Shown here: positions 8,835-17,009 of the stretch, one piece after another
How positions within the stretch are numbered: the stretch's first letter is position 1
How the letters are laid out: each line of letters opens with the position of its first letter
Assembly (NCBI GenBank): GCA_964247675.1
Contig: CAXTVW010000005.1
Span: forward strand, 1-64,000
Origin: BOG-908 sp964247675
GTDB taxonomy: Bacteria; Pseudomonadota; Alphaproteobacteria; Acetobacterales; Acetobacteraceae
Length of the DNA stretch: 64,000 nt
Reading direction: 5' to 3'
Program-made: the position numbers and the translations under genes
Notes under the pieces: generated by a model
Database searches by the model: none
What the model was told of the DNA's origin: nothing
The model's input: only the letters and a program-made list of their open reading frames with translations

Positions 8835-10241
8835 ATGCTGCTGTCAATCACTACGACCCATCGTCCGGCTACCGACCTGGGCTATCTCCTGGCCAAGCAT
8901 CCGGATCGCCTGCAGAGCTTCAACTTGGGGTTCGGAGAGGCGCACGTCGTCTACCCGGAGGCCTCCGAGCATCGATGCACGGCTTCGCTCATCCTTGACC
9001 TTGATCCAGTGGCATTGGTGCGTGGCCGCCCGACCGAAGCCCGTGGCGGAGAAGCCGCATCCGGCCCCCTGGCAAACTACATCAACGACCGTCCCTACGT
9101 CGCTTCTTCGTTCCTGAGCGTGGCCATCGGGAAGGTCTACGGGTCCGCGCTAGGCGGGCGGACGACGGCTCGCCCCGACCTTGTGGCGGCAGACATTCCT
9201 CTTAGCGCCACGATCGGGCCGGTACATGTCCGAGGCGGCGTGACGGTGATCAGCCGCCTGTTCGGACCGCTCGGCTACGCGTTCGCCGCAGAGGCCGTCG
9301 CGAGTTCGGATGGGTCGCCGTCCGGGCTGTGGATGATAACCCTTGAGGCGACGACCCGCCTGCAGGTGCTGCTGTCACATCTTTACGTGCTCACGCCCGT
9401 GCTGGATGACGACAAGCACTACTGGGTTTCCGAGGACGAGATAGAGAAACTCCTCCGACACGGCGAGGGATGGCTGGCCGGGCACCCGGAACGGGAATTC
9501 ATAGCGCGCCGCTACCTGCGCCGTGGTCCGAGGCTGGCCCGCCAGGCGCTCGACCGCCTGGCAGCCCTGGATACGGCGCCAGAGGGCAGTCAGGAGGTGG
9601 CGGTACCGGAAACCGAGCGGACATTCGCTGACGAGCCGGTCAGCCTCAACGACCTGCGACACCGCACGGTGCTCCGAATGGTTCAGGAATCCGGCGCGGC
9701 AAAAGTACTCGACCTTGGTTGCGGGGAGGGCAAGTTGCTGCGTTTCCTGCTTGCCGACAAGCGCTTCATCAAGGTTACCGGCGTGGACGTCTCCATGCAG
9801 ACCCTGACAATCGCGCATGAGCGATTGAACGTGGATCGGTTGCCGGATCGCCAGCGCGAACGGCTGACCCTTCTGCAATCAGCCTTGACCTACCGCGACA
9901 GAAGACTGGCGGGCTACGATGCCGCCGTCTTGGTTGAGGTCGTCGAACACGTGGATCCCGAGCGGCTGCCCGCGTTCGAGCGGGCGCTTTTCGCGCACGT
10001 CCGTCCAGGGACGGTCATTCTGACCACGCCGAACCTCGACTGGAACATGTCCATTCCGGCGCTTGCTGACGGTCGCCTGCGACACGCCGACCACCGGTTC
10101 GAATGGACCAGGCACGAATTTTCCGCTTGGACATCCCGTATGGCGTCCGAGCACGGCTACTCGGTCGTCCTTGATGGCATCGGTGAGGCGCATCCCGAGT
10201 TTGGTTGCCCGACGCAGATGGCGGTGTTCACGTGCAGCTGA
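8835..10241 (+). CDS. hen1: Bacterial Hen1, 3'-terminal RNA ribose 2'-O-methyltransferase
   Basis: 468 residues beginning with the family-typical MLLSITTTHRPATDLGYLL. The N-terminal domain (about 1-240) is the bacterial Hen1 ligase-activating part. The C-terminal methyltransferase has the SAM loop VLDLGCGEGKLLRFLL near 291-306, and the metal site is visible as Glu-x-x-Glu-His (VEVVEH) with the later HADHRFEW segment. Hen1 methylates the 2'-OH at the 3' end of a cleaved RNA before Pnkp seals it, making the repaired site resistant to recutting. Its stop overlaps the pnkp start by 10 bases. Confidence 0.95.
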   Translation: MLLSITTTHRPATDLGYLLAKHPDRLQSFNLGFGEAHVVYPEASEHRCTASLILDLDPVALVRGRPTEARGGEAASGPLANYINDRPYVASSFLSVAIGKVYGSALGGRTTARPDLVAADIPLSATIGPVHVRGGVTVISRLFGPLGYAFAAEAVASSDGSPSGLWMITLEATTRLQVLLSHLYVLTPVLDDDKHYWVSEDEIEKLLRHGEGWLAGHPEREFIARRYLRRGPRLARQALDRLAALDTAPEGSQEVAVPETERTFADEPVSLNDLRHRTVLRMVQESGAAKVLDLGCGEGKLLRFLLADKRFIKVTGVDVSMQTLTIAHERLNVDRLPDRQRERLTLLQSALTYRDRRLAGYDAAVLVEVVEHVDPERLPAFERALFAHVRPGTVILTTPNLDWNMSIPALADGRLRHADHRFEWTRHEFSAWTSRMASEHGYSVVLDGIGEAHPEFGCPTQMAVFTCS

Positions 10242-12769
10242 ACATCCCCGACTTTTCGCTGGTACTGATGATGGGTGCGTCCGGCTCCGGCAAGTCGACC
10301 TTCGCCGCGAGCCAGTTTAAGCCCACGGAGATACTGTCTTCCGACCGCTGCCGCGGGATGGTCGCCGACGACGAATCTGACCAGGCCGCCACCGGCGACG
10401 CATTCGACGTGCTCTACTTCATTGCCGCCAAGCGTCTCGATGCACGTCGGCTGACCGTCCTTGACGCGACCAACCTCCGACCGGAGGACCGCAGGCGCGC
10501 GGTGGATCTTGCCCGCCGCTACCATGCCCTACCGGTGGTTATCGCGTTGGACATTCCGGAGAAGGTCTGCGCGGAGCGCAACCGCTCCAGGCCAGACCGA
10601 GACTTCGGCGCCCATGTCGTGCGCAACCACGTCCAGCTGCTGCGCCGTTCCCTGCGTGGGCTCCAGCGCGAGGGGTTCCGGGCGGTGCATGTGCTGTCAT
10701 CGCCCGAGGCGGCCGCATTGGCGGAAGTGAAACGCGAGCCGCTGTTCACTGACAGGCGGGGCGATACAGGTCCGTTCGACATCATCGGCGATGTTCACGG
10801 CTGCCTCGACGAGCTGCTCGTCCTCCTGGAGCGTCTCGGTTTTGCATCCGACCAGGGTGCGTGGCGTCACCCGGAGGGACGGCGAGCGATCTTTCTGGGC
10901 GACTTGGTGGATCGCGGGCCTGACAGCCCCGGCGTGCTGCGGTTGGTGATGGACATGGTCGCCGCGGGAACAGCTCTTTGCGTGCAGGGCAACCACGATC
11001 ACAAGCTGCACCGGAAGCTGTCTGGCCGGGAGGTCAAGGTCAATCACGGCCTGGCCGAGACACTCGCGCAGCTCGACGCAATGCCTGACAGCGTGCACGA
11101 GCCATTCCTGGCGGAAAGCCGCGTCTTCCTCGACGGGCTTCGCAGCCACTACTGGCTGGACGGAGGCAAGCTGGTCGTGGCGCACGCCGGGCTGAAGGCC
11201 GAGATGCATGGCCGCGGATCGGGAGCGGTCCGTAGCTTCGCGCTCTACGGTGAGACGACCGGTGAGACGGACGAGTTCGGGTTGCCCGTTCGCCATGAGT
11301 GGGCGCGCGAGTACCGCGGGGACGCCACAGTCGTCTATGGCCATACGCCAGTGCCCGTGCCGGAGTGGGTCAACCGGACGATCTGCATCGATACCGGCTG
11401 CGTCTTCGGCGGAAACCTGACGGCGCTCAGGTTCCCCGAGCGCGAGCTTGTCTCGGTTCCTGCCGGACGGACCTACGCCGACCCGGTCCGTCCGCTAGTC
11501 GCTGCTAGCCGCGCGCGCGAGGCATATGACCTGCTCGACGTCGAGGACGTCTCGGGCAAGCGTCTCGTCACGACGTCATTGATGCCGTCCATCACCGTGC
11601 GCGAGGAAAACGCGGCGGCGGCCATCGAGGTCATGAGCCGTTTCTGCATCGATCCTCGCTGGCTGATCTATCTTCCGCCCACCATGTCACCGCCGGAGAC
11701 AAGCAGCCGCGAAGGATTGCTGGAGCATCCTGCTGAGGCTTTCGCCTATTACCGACGTGCGGGCGTGGGCAGGGTCGTGGTCGAGGAGAAGCACATGGGC
11801 TCGCGTGCCGTCGTGGTCGTCTGCCGCGACGCCGGGACGGCTGCGCGCCGTTTCCGCGTGCCTCCGACGAAACGCGGCGTCGTTTATACCCGGACAGGGC
11901 GTCCGTTCTTCTCAAGCGCGGCTACTGAGGCGGAGCTGCTCGACCGCGTGGGCCATGCCATGGAGACGTCCGGCTTCTGGGAGGAGTTCGGCACAGACTG
12001 GGCGTGCCTGGATGCCGAACTGATGCCTTGGTCGGCGAAAGCGCGGGCGTTGATCGATGAGCAATATGCCCCGGTTGGAACCGCCGCTGTCGGCGGTCTG
12101 ACCAAGGCGATGGAGGCGCTGGCGGCCGCCCGCGCACGCGGGGTGGCGGTCGGCGACATCGAGGAGCGGTTCGGCGAACGTCGCGCGGTAGCCGCTTGCT
12201 TTGACGCCGCTTGGCGGCGGTATGCCTGGGATGTCGGCGGCCTTGAGGACCTCAAGCTCGCGCCGTTTCACCTGCTGGCGACCGAGGGCGCGGTGCACGA
12301 TGGCCAGGATCACGCATGGCATATGACGAAGCTTGCCGCCGTCTGCGCCCGCGATCCCGGCGTGCTGCTGGCGACGGCGTGGCGCGATGTTCCGCTGGAT
12401 GACGAAGATGCGGTCTCGGCTGCAGTCGCATGGTGGGAGGAACTGACCCAAGACGGCGGCGAGGGTTTGGTCATGAAGACCTCCGCTTTCGTCACCCGTG
12501 GAGCCAAGGGCCTGGTCCAGCCAGCTATCAAGGTGCGCGGGCGAGAATATCTGCGCCTTGTCTATGGCCCGGAGTACACGTTGCCCGGCAAGCTGGAGCG
12601 ACTGCGCGAGCGTGGGCTCAGCGGAAAGCGCGGCAATGCACTGCGTGAGTTCGCTCTGGGGTTGGAAGCGCTGCACCGTTTCGTCTCGGGCGAGCCGCTA
12701 CGCCGGGTGCACGAGTGCGCGTTCGCGGTGCTGGCGCTCGAGAGCGAGCCGGTAGACCCGAGGCTCTGA
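10232..12769 (+). CDS. pnkp: Polynucleotide kinase-phosphatase-RNA ligase (Pnkp)
   Basis: 845 residues with three domains in the known order. The kinase has Walker A GASGSGKSTF near 15-24. The metallophosphatase has GDVHGC, GDLVDRGPDS, GNHD and the later VVYGHTP motifs (about 185-400). The C-terminal nucleotidyltransferase/ligase has the lysine motif EEKHMGSRA near 518-526. It heals both ends of a broken RNA and seals them together with Hen1, countering tRNA-cutting ribotoxins. The GTG at 10232 overlaps hen1. All key motifs are present, so the enzyme looks active. Confidence 0.95.
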   Translation: MQLNIPDFSLVLMMGASGSGKSTFAASQFKPTEILSSDRCRGMVADDESDQAATGDAFDVLYFIAAKRLDARRLTVLDATNLRPEDRRRAVDLARRYHALPVVIALDIPEKVCAERNRSRPDRDFGAHVVRNHVQLLRRSLRGLQREGFRAVHVLSSPEAAALAEVKREPLFTDRRGDTGPFDIIGDVHGCLDELLVLLERLGFASDQGAWRHPEGRRAIFLGDLVDRGPDSPGVLRLVMDMVAAGTALCVQGNHDHKLHRKLSGREVKVNHGLAETLAQLDAMPDSVHEPFLAESRVFLDGLRSHYWLDGGKLVVAHAGLKAEMHGRGSGAVRSFALYGETTGETDEFGLPVRHEWAREYRGDATVVYGHTPVPVPEWVNRTICIDTGCVFGGNLTALRFPERELVSVPAGRTYADPVRPLVAASRAREAYDLLDVEDVSGKRLVTTSLMPSITVREENAAAAIEVMSRFCIDPRWLIYLPPTMSPPETSSREGLLEHPAEAFAYYRRAGVGRVVVEEKHMGSRAVVVVCRDAGTAARRFRVPPTKRGVVYTRTGRPFFSSAATEAELLDRVGHAMETSGFWEEFGTDWACLDAELMPWSAKARALIDEQYAPVGTAAVGGLTKAMEALAAARARGVAVGDIEERFGERRAVAACFDAAWRRYAWDVGGLEDLKLAPFHLLATEGAVHDGQDHAWHMTKLAAVCARDPGVLLATAWRDVPLDDEDAVSAAVAWWEELTQDGGEGLVMKTSAFVTRGAKGLVQPAIKVRGREYLRLVYGPEYTLPGKLERLRERGLSGKRGNALREFALGLEALHRFVSGEPLRRVHECAFAVLALESEPVDPRL

Positions 12770-12848
12770 GTCGTGTGGACACCGCATCCAAACCGGCGCG
12801 AGAGGAAGCAAGAGTATCCTCACGCCGGGAGGCCCGCAGCTTCCAGGC

Positions 12849-13172
12849 TCAAGAATGTTGTCCGGCCTTCGCGTTCAGAAGCTGCACCAATGCCGGATCC
12901 ATGAAGTCGAACTGGCCCGGGATGTCGAGGCATATAACCCTGGTACCCCGAAGGTGATGGCCGATCTCCGCGGACAGCTTGTTCCTGTGGTTCCTCTCCA
13001 TGACGAACACGATGTCTGCCAACTCCACCATTTCCGCGGAACAAGGGACACCGCTGTCCGCATCCAGACCGACAGAGGCTACCTCAAGGTCGAGCCGTGA
13101 CCCGAAGACCTGTTCGGCGGTCGGGCTCCTGAGCTTGTTGCGGCCGCAGACGAACAGGATTTGTTTCATCAT
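12849..13172 (-). CDS. Small low-molecular-weight tyrosine-phosphatase-like protein
   Basis: 107 residues. Residues 9-15 form the P-loop Cys-x5-Arg within CGRNKLRSPTAEQ, the signature of the short LMW phosphotyrosine phosphatase-like family (COG4551 type). A late Asp in LDIPGQFDFMDP may serve as general acid. Full length for this short family. It converges on pnkp with a gap of about 80 bases. Substrate unknown. Confidence 0.85.
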   Translation of the reverse strand: MMKQILFVCGRNKLRSPTAEQVFGSRLDLEVASVGLDADSGVPCSAEMVELADIVFVMERNHRNKLSAEIGHHLRGTRVICLDIPGQFDFMDPALVQLLNAKAGQHS

Positions 13173-13517
13173 CTATCCGCATTTAGGTGAGTGCCGGGCA
13201 GGCACCCGTGCATTCAAGCATCGAGGCAACAAAGCCCAAGACTGCCCGGCAAGCCTACACCAGCCTTGGCCGGACAAGCCTCACGCAGGTAAGTCCTCGG
13301 CGCAAAGCAAACGTTTCTGATGCATCATGAGAGGCAAAATAGGTCAAAATATAAACGATTCTGGCGCACTCAGAGCAAGCGCACGGAGTAGGGTACGCGA
13401 TAAAGCATTTGACCGCCTGTCCAGGGCGCCGCAGGTAAGACTCAAATTACGGCTGGATATCGCCAAGAGTGGACGGACCGCTTTTGTGTCGGCTGCTTCA
13501 TCGATGAATCCCGTCCC
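13173..13517. other. Non-coding region before the S1/P1 nuclease remnant
   Basis: About 345 bases with no supported gene. A patch near 13335-13365 is richer in A and T than its surroundings. The region is likely the decayed 5' part of the nuclease gene plus the phosphatase promoter, but no further homology could be read. Confidence 0.35.
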
Positions 13518-14047
13518 GGGCTGGCTCAGGATTGCGTGGTTGATAAGGTTGACGAGTTCCGCCGGGAACTGGTGGACCCGGGGACGACCGCGACCGAGCG
13601 GCTGACGGCACTTCGGTTTCTCCTGCATTTCGTCGGTGACCTGCATCAGCCGCTGCACTCGTCCGACGACAGTGACCGCGGCGGAAACAGCAAGCTGCTA
13701 AGTCCGGCGGTGGGCTCGTCGCGGAACCTGCATGCCTTCTGGGACACTGCCGCGGTCGTATCGCTCGGCAGGGATCCGCAGGCCTTCGCCGACCGCCTTG
13801 CCACCGCGATCACGCCTGCGCAGATGACAGCGTGGTCGGCTGGAGCACCGACGGACTGGGCTCAGGAAGCTTTCGCGCTGGCGAAGTCCAACGCTTACGG
13901 TCGCCTGCCGCCGCCCGACTCTGACGGCAAACACAAGCTGACCACGGCCTACGAAACGATGGCCAGCACGGATGCCGCGCTCCAGTTGTCCAGAGCGGCG
14001 TCAGGCTTGCTACAGTCCTCAACCAGGCTCCTGCGGCCCCGAGGTAA
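13518..14047 (+). pseudogene. S1/P1-type nuclease remnant, truncated and frameshifted
   Basis: The readable part starts near QDCVVDKVDEFRREL and includes LLHFVGDLHQPLHSSDDSDRGGN, the zinc-binding His/Asp core of S1/P1 nucleases, plus the LHAFWD motif. The first 90-100 residues of the family, with the N-terminal Trp zinc ligand, are missing. Near 13980 the frame changes: the proper C-terminus (VQSGVRLATVLNQAPAAPR) ends at TAA 14045-14047 in another frame. With an N-terminal deletion and a frameshift it is almost certainly dead. Homologues are secreted nucleases. Confidence 0.75.
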
Positions 14048-14149
14048 TCTTCAGCGGGAAAGGATGCCCTCGCGGCGCTACTTGGCACAGCCGTAGCCCG
14101 AGTCCAGCCGCGACTGGGCCATCGTCGATGCAGCTGGCATTCTCCCGCC

Positions 14150-14452
14150 GTGGATACTGGAGACGAGGCCATTCGCCAGGAGGATGGAAGCAGCGACAGG
14201 CGATGGATTGTTCTGTCCGACGACGGCGCTGTCTCGACGCTGGGTCGCGCAACCGACCCGACGGAGGAGGAACTCGCCAGGGTAGAGGAAACCTTCATCA
14301 CCCAAGGCATCGGAGGCTGGTTGGCTGTTCAAAGCCACTCGGTCCATCGAGTGCCGCCGCCGCCGATATATGCATGCGTCAGGCGCGTTGGCAGGGAGGG
14401 CTTGTCCTTCGAAGAGGCAGTGGCCGCCGCGGCCGCAAGGCATCAGCCCTGA
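14150..14452 (+). CDS. Small hypothetical protein
   Basis: 100 residues from a GTG at 14150. The central part RRWIVLSDDGAVSTLGRATD followed by a charged helix (EEELARVEETF) and GWLAVQSHS has ordinary protein character and codon use. No domain was recognised. It lies about 100 bases upstream of ku in the same direction. It could be a minor leader of the end-joining cluster or an unrelated small gene. Confidence 0.5.
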   Translation: MDTGDEAIRQEDGSSDRRWIVLSDDGAVSTLGRATDPTEEELARVEETFITQGIGGWLAVQSHSVHRVPPPPIYACVRRVGREGLSFEEAVAAAAARHQP

Positions 14453-14548
14453 TTGGCTGCCGTTCCGCTATGCGTGGCCGCCTGAACCGTTATGGTGGGC
14501 TCGCCCGAGCCGGACGGAACGCTTCGGCGGCCCAGGAGGAGACGAAGA

Positions 14549-15469
14549 ATGGCGCAACGTCCAATCTGGCGCGGACACCTCAGGCTGGCATTGGTCTCCT
14601 GCCCGGTTGCGCTATACAGCGCCAACCACGACCGCGGCTCGCTGCATTTCAACCTCATCAATCCGAAGACCGGCAACCGCATCAGGATGATCACCCAGGA
14701 TGCCGAGACGGGGGACACGCTGTCGCGCGGTGACCTCGTGAAGGGCTACGAGTTCAAGAAGAACAGCTACCTTATCGTCGACGACGAGGACTTCGAGAGC
14801 GCCCGCATCGAGAGCTCGACCACCGTCAAAATCGACAAGTTCGTCGATGCCGCGTCCATCGATCCCATCTACTTCGACGCCAGCTACTACGTGGCCCCGG
14901 ACGGCGACGCCGGGCATGACGTTTACCTCGTGCTGCGCGACGCCATCGCGGCCACCGGCAAGATAGCACTGTCGCGCTGCGTCATCGCCCGGCGCGAGCA
15001 CCCCATCGCCATCATGCCGATGGGCAAGGGACTGGTCGTGCACACCCTGCACGAGGAACGCGACCTCAACGACTACGGCGCCCTGTTCGACGCCCTGCCG
15101 ACGGCCAGGCCCGACCCCGACATGGTCCAGCTCGCGACGCAGCTCATCGATCGCCAGGTCGGGAAATACGATCCGGCCGACGTCGAGGACCGCTACGAGA
15201 CCCGCCTGCGCGCGATGATCGAGGCCAAGCTCAAGGGCGAGGGCATCGAGGCGGAGGACGCAGACGAGCCGGACCGCGGCAACGTCATCGACCTCATGGC
15301 GGCGCTCAAGAAGAGCCTCGGCCAGGCAGCCGAGGCGCCTGCCGCGAAGAAGCCGTCGAAGGCCAAGGCACCTGCGAAGAAGGCCACCAAGGCGGAACCG
15401 GCCGCGAAGAAGACGGCGGTCAAGAAGCCGTCAGCCTCCTCCCGGTCCGCCGTCCGCAAGCGGGCCTGA
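14549..15469 (+). CDS. ku: Ku-type DNA end-binding protein
   Basis: 306 residues starting MAQRPIWRGHLRLALVSCPV, the canonical bacterial Ku opening. A strong ribosome site AGGAGGAGACG precedes the ATG. The core DNA-ring domain spans about 10-255, and the last 50 residues are a Lys/Ala-rich tail of the kind that promotes DNA binding and LigD stimulation. It binds broken double-strand ends and recruits LigD, which is encoded about 1.5 kb downstream. The 3' end overlaps the convergent small zinc-ribbon gene by 39 bases. Confidence 0.96.
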   Translation: MAQRPIWRGHLRLALVSCPVALYSANHDRGSLHFNLINPKTGNRIRMITQDAETGDTLSRGDLVKGYEFKKNSYLIVDDEDFESARIESSTTVKIDKFVDAASIDPIYFDASYYVAPDGDAGHDVYLVLRDAIAATGKIALSRCVIARREHPIAIMPMGKGLVVHTLHEERDLNDYGALFDALPTARPDPDMVQLATQLIDRQVGKYDPADVEDRYETRLRAMIEAKLKGEGIEAEDADEPDRGNVIDLMAALKKSLGQAAEAPAAKKPSKAKAPAKKATKAEPAAKKTAVKKPSASSRSAVRKRA

Positions 15470-15643
15470 CACGTCATCGACCGGCCAGCGCCTCAGCCGC
15501 ACGTGCCTGTCCTCCTCGAGGCAGACCTCGCAGTAGATCACGTGCGTCTGGGCATGGTGCCCCATCTCGCCGTCGCCCATGCCGCAGTCCGGGCACTGAA
15601 AGTGCCAGAGGGGAACGTTGGTCTGCCTGGTGGTCGTCGACAT
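15431..15643 (-). CDS. Small zinc-ribbon protein overlapping the 3' end of ku
   Basis: 70 residues from ATG 15643. Two Cys pairs, CPDC and CEVC, are spaced by about 22 residues with two histidines between (MGHHAQTHVIYC), giving a zinc ribbon. The C-terminal part RHVRLRRW is basic. The last 39 bases run antisense to the ku tail. No named family; a nucleic-acid role is only a guess. The regular ribbon supports a real gene. Confidence 0.65.
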   Translation of the reverse strand: MSTTTRQTNVPLWHFQCPDCGMGDGEMGHHAQTHVIYCEVCLEEDRHVRLRRWPVDDVSGPLADGGPGGG

Positions 15644-15754
15644 GCTCGGCTCCTGTACGCGACGGTCCGCGACTCGGGTTCGGATGATGACCCTACAGGT
15701 GCCATCGTCGGCCAAGCCAGGCGCGACCGTTCACGATTGGATTCCTTCGGCTAG

Positions 15755-16981
15755 ATGCCAGGCACGGCAGGTCGCGGCAGCAGGCCGACTGCCCGGGCAG
15801 GACTGGCGATGGCTGTGGCAGTCCTGCTCCGGTTGGCAGATGCCGACCTGAGGGACGCCGCCGTGCTCGCGCCCGGGCGGCGCCCGGGAAGCGCCTTTGC
15901 GCTCGCAGCCCAGGCCGTCGTGCGGATGGTCGATGCCGTCGTGGCCACGGAGAGCGACTGGAAGGGATCTTCGTTCGGCGGCAATCTGGGCTTAGTTCCC
16001 GACCAGAACCCGTTGCGGGCTTCGCTGGCGCGTGCGGCGAAGCTGCTGCCGGTTTCCCCGCCGCCTCTGCCGGACGCCGCAGGGAAGATTGCGGCTCCCC
16101 CTAACCGCGAAGCCTTGCGGGTCGGACTGGCCGCCGCCCGCACCATCCTCGACGACCTTACTATACGCTTCGAGGTCGACCTGGCGGGAGATGGTCCTGC
16201 CGGACGGACCGCACCCGTCAGGCCCGAGCCGCCGCCGGACAAGCAACCGGCCTCGCGGCCTTCCCGGCGGGTTGCGCCAGCGGAGGCCGCACCTCCGCGA
16301 GCGAAGCCGGTCAGAGCCCTGACAGGACCGAAAGCGAGCGATACGACGGCGCATCGGACCGTTCCCGCCAGGCCACAGCCTGCTCCGTCTCCCGTCAAGT
16401 CTGAGGCTCCACGGCCCTCGAAGGCGGCTGCTTCGGCGAAGCAGGCGGCACGTCCGCCACCATCACCGCCGCGGAAGACGACGGCCGAAGCCGAGCCGGG
16501 CGCGCCGCCGGTGCGCCGGGTCACGACACCGGTCGTCCTGAAGTTTCCCGTCCAACCCGCCGGAACGCGTCCGTCAGCCGAGCCGCATGCGGTCGAGGGG
16601 CGATCCCCGATCGAGCCGCGTCCACGCTCCGGCGGCACCGCATCGACCGTCTTCTGGTCCCTCATGAACCGGTGGAAGGTTGCCGATACCGCTGCCCTCG
16701 AGCTCATCGGCCATCCGGGCGGGCTGACCAAGATGGGCACCCGCCCCCGTTTTCGGCTGCAGGGCGACGAGGTCGACATGCTGGCGGGGCTGCAGGAAAT
16801 CGATGCCGCGCTGGCGCCCCTGAAGCTCGAGCCCGCAAAATGGGTCCACGACCCGGCCCGGGAGGCTCCGTTCGGGAAAGCGACGCCGCTGGCCTACATG
16901 ACGCGCAAACGCATGACGGGCGTCCGCGAGGCGCTCCGCTTCATCCTGCGGCATGGCCTCAGGATGTCGATGACGACATAA
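15755..16981 (+). CDS. Predicted HEPN-like / proline-rich linker / MbcA-Xre-ParS-like fusion
   Basis: 408 residues from ATG 15755 (ATG 15809 is an alternative). Residues about 15-140 are helical, with the repeated Ala-Leu pattern of a HEPN-type or nucleotidyltransferase-substrate domain (LLRLADADLRDAAVLAPG). Residues about 150-290 are Pro/Ala/Lys-rich and likely disordered. The last 115 residues (FWSLMNRWKVADTAALELIG to the end) resemble the antitoxin Xre/MbcA/ParS toxin-binding fold, including a segment like ATPLAYM. It sits between ku and ligD in the same direction. Both domain calls are from pattern only and need structure prediction. Confidence 0.55.
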   Translation: MPGTAGRGSRPTARAGLAMAVAVLLRLADADLRDAAVLAPGRRPGSAFALAAQAVVRMVDAVVATESDWKGSSFGGNLGLVPDQNPLRASLARAAKLLPVSPPPLPDAAGKIAAPPNREALRVGLAAARTILDDLTIRFEVDLAGDGPAGRTAPVRPEPPPDKQPASRPSRRVAPAEAAPPRAKPVRALTGPKASDTTAHRTVPARPQPAPSPVKSEAPRPSKAAASAKQAARPPPSPPRKTTAEAEPGAPPVRRVTTPVVLKFPVQPAGTRPSAEPHAVEGRSPIEPRPRSGGTASTVFWSLMNRWKVADTAALELIGHPGGLTKMGTRPRFRLQGDEVDMLAGLQEIDAALAPLKLEPAKWVHDPAREAPFGKATPLAYMTRKRMTGVREALRFILRHGLRMSMTT

Positions 16982-17009
16982 TGCCCGCGAACCCGTGAAG
17001 GCGTCATCA

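Noticed and set aside
11912..12676. Open frame antisense to pnkp
   Set aside because: It lies inside the ligase domain of Pnkp and has no recognisable motif or ribosome site.
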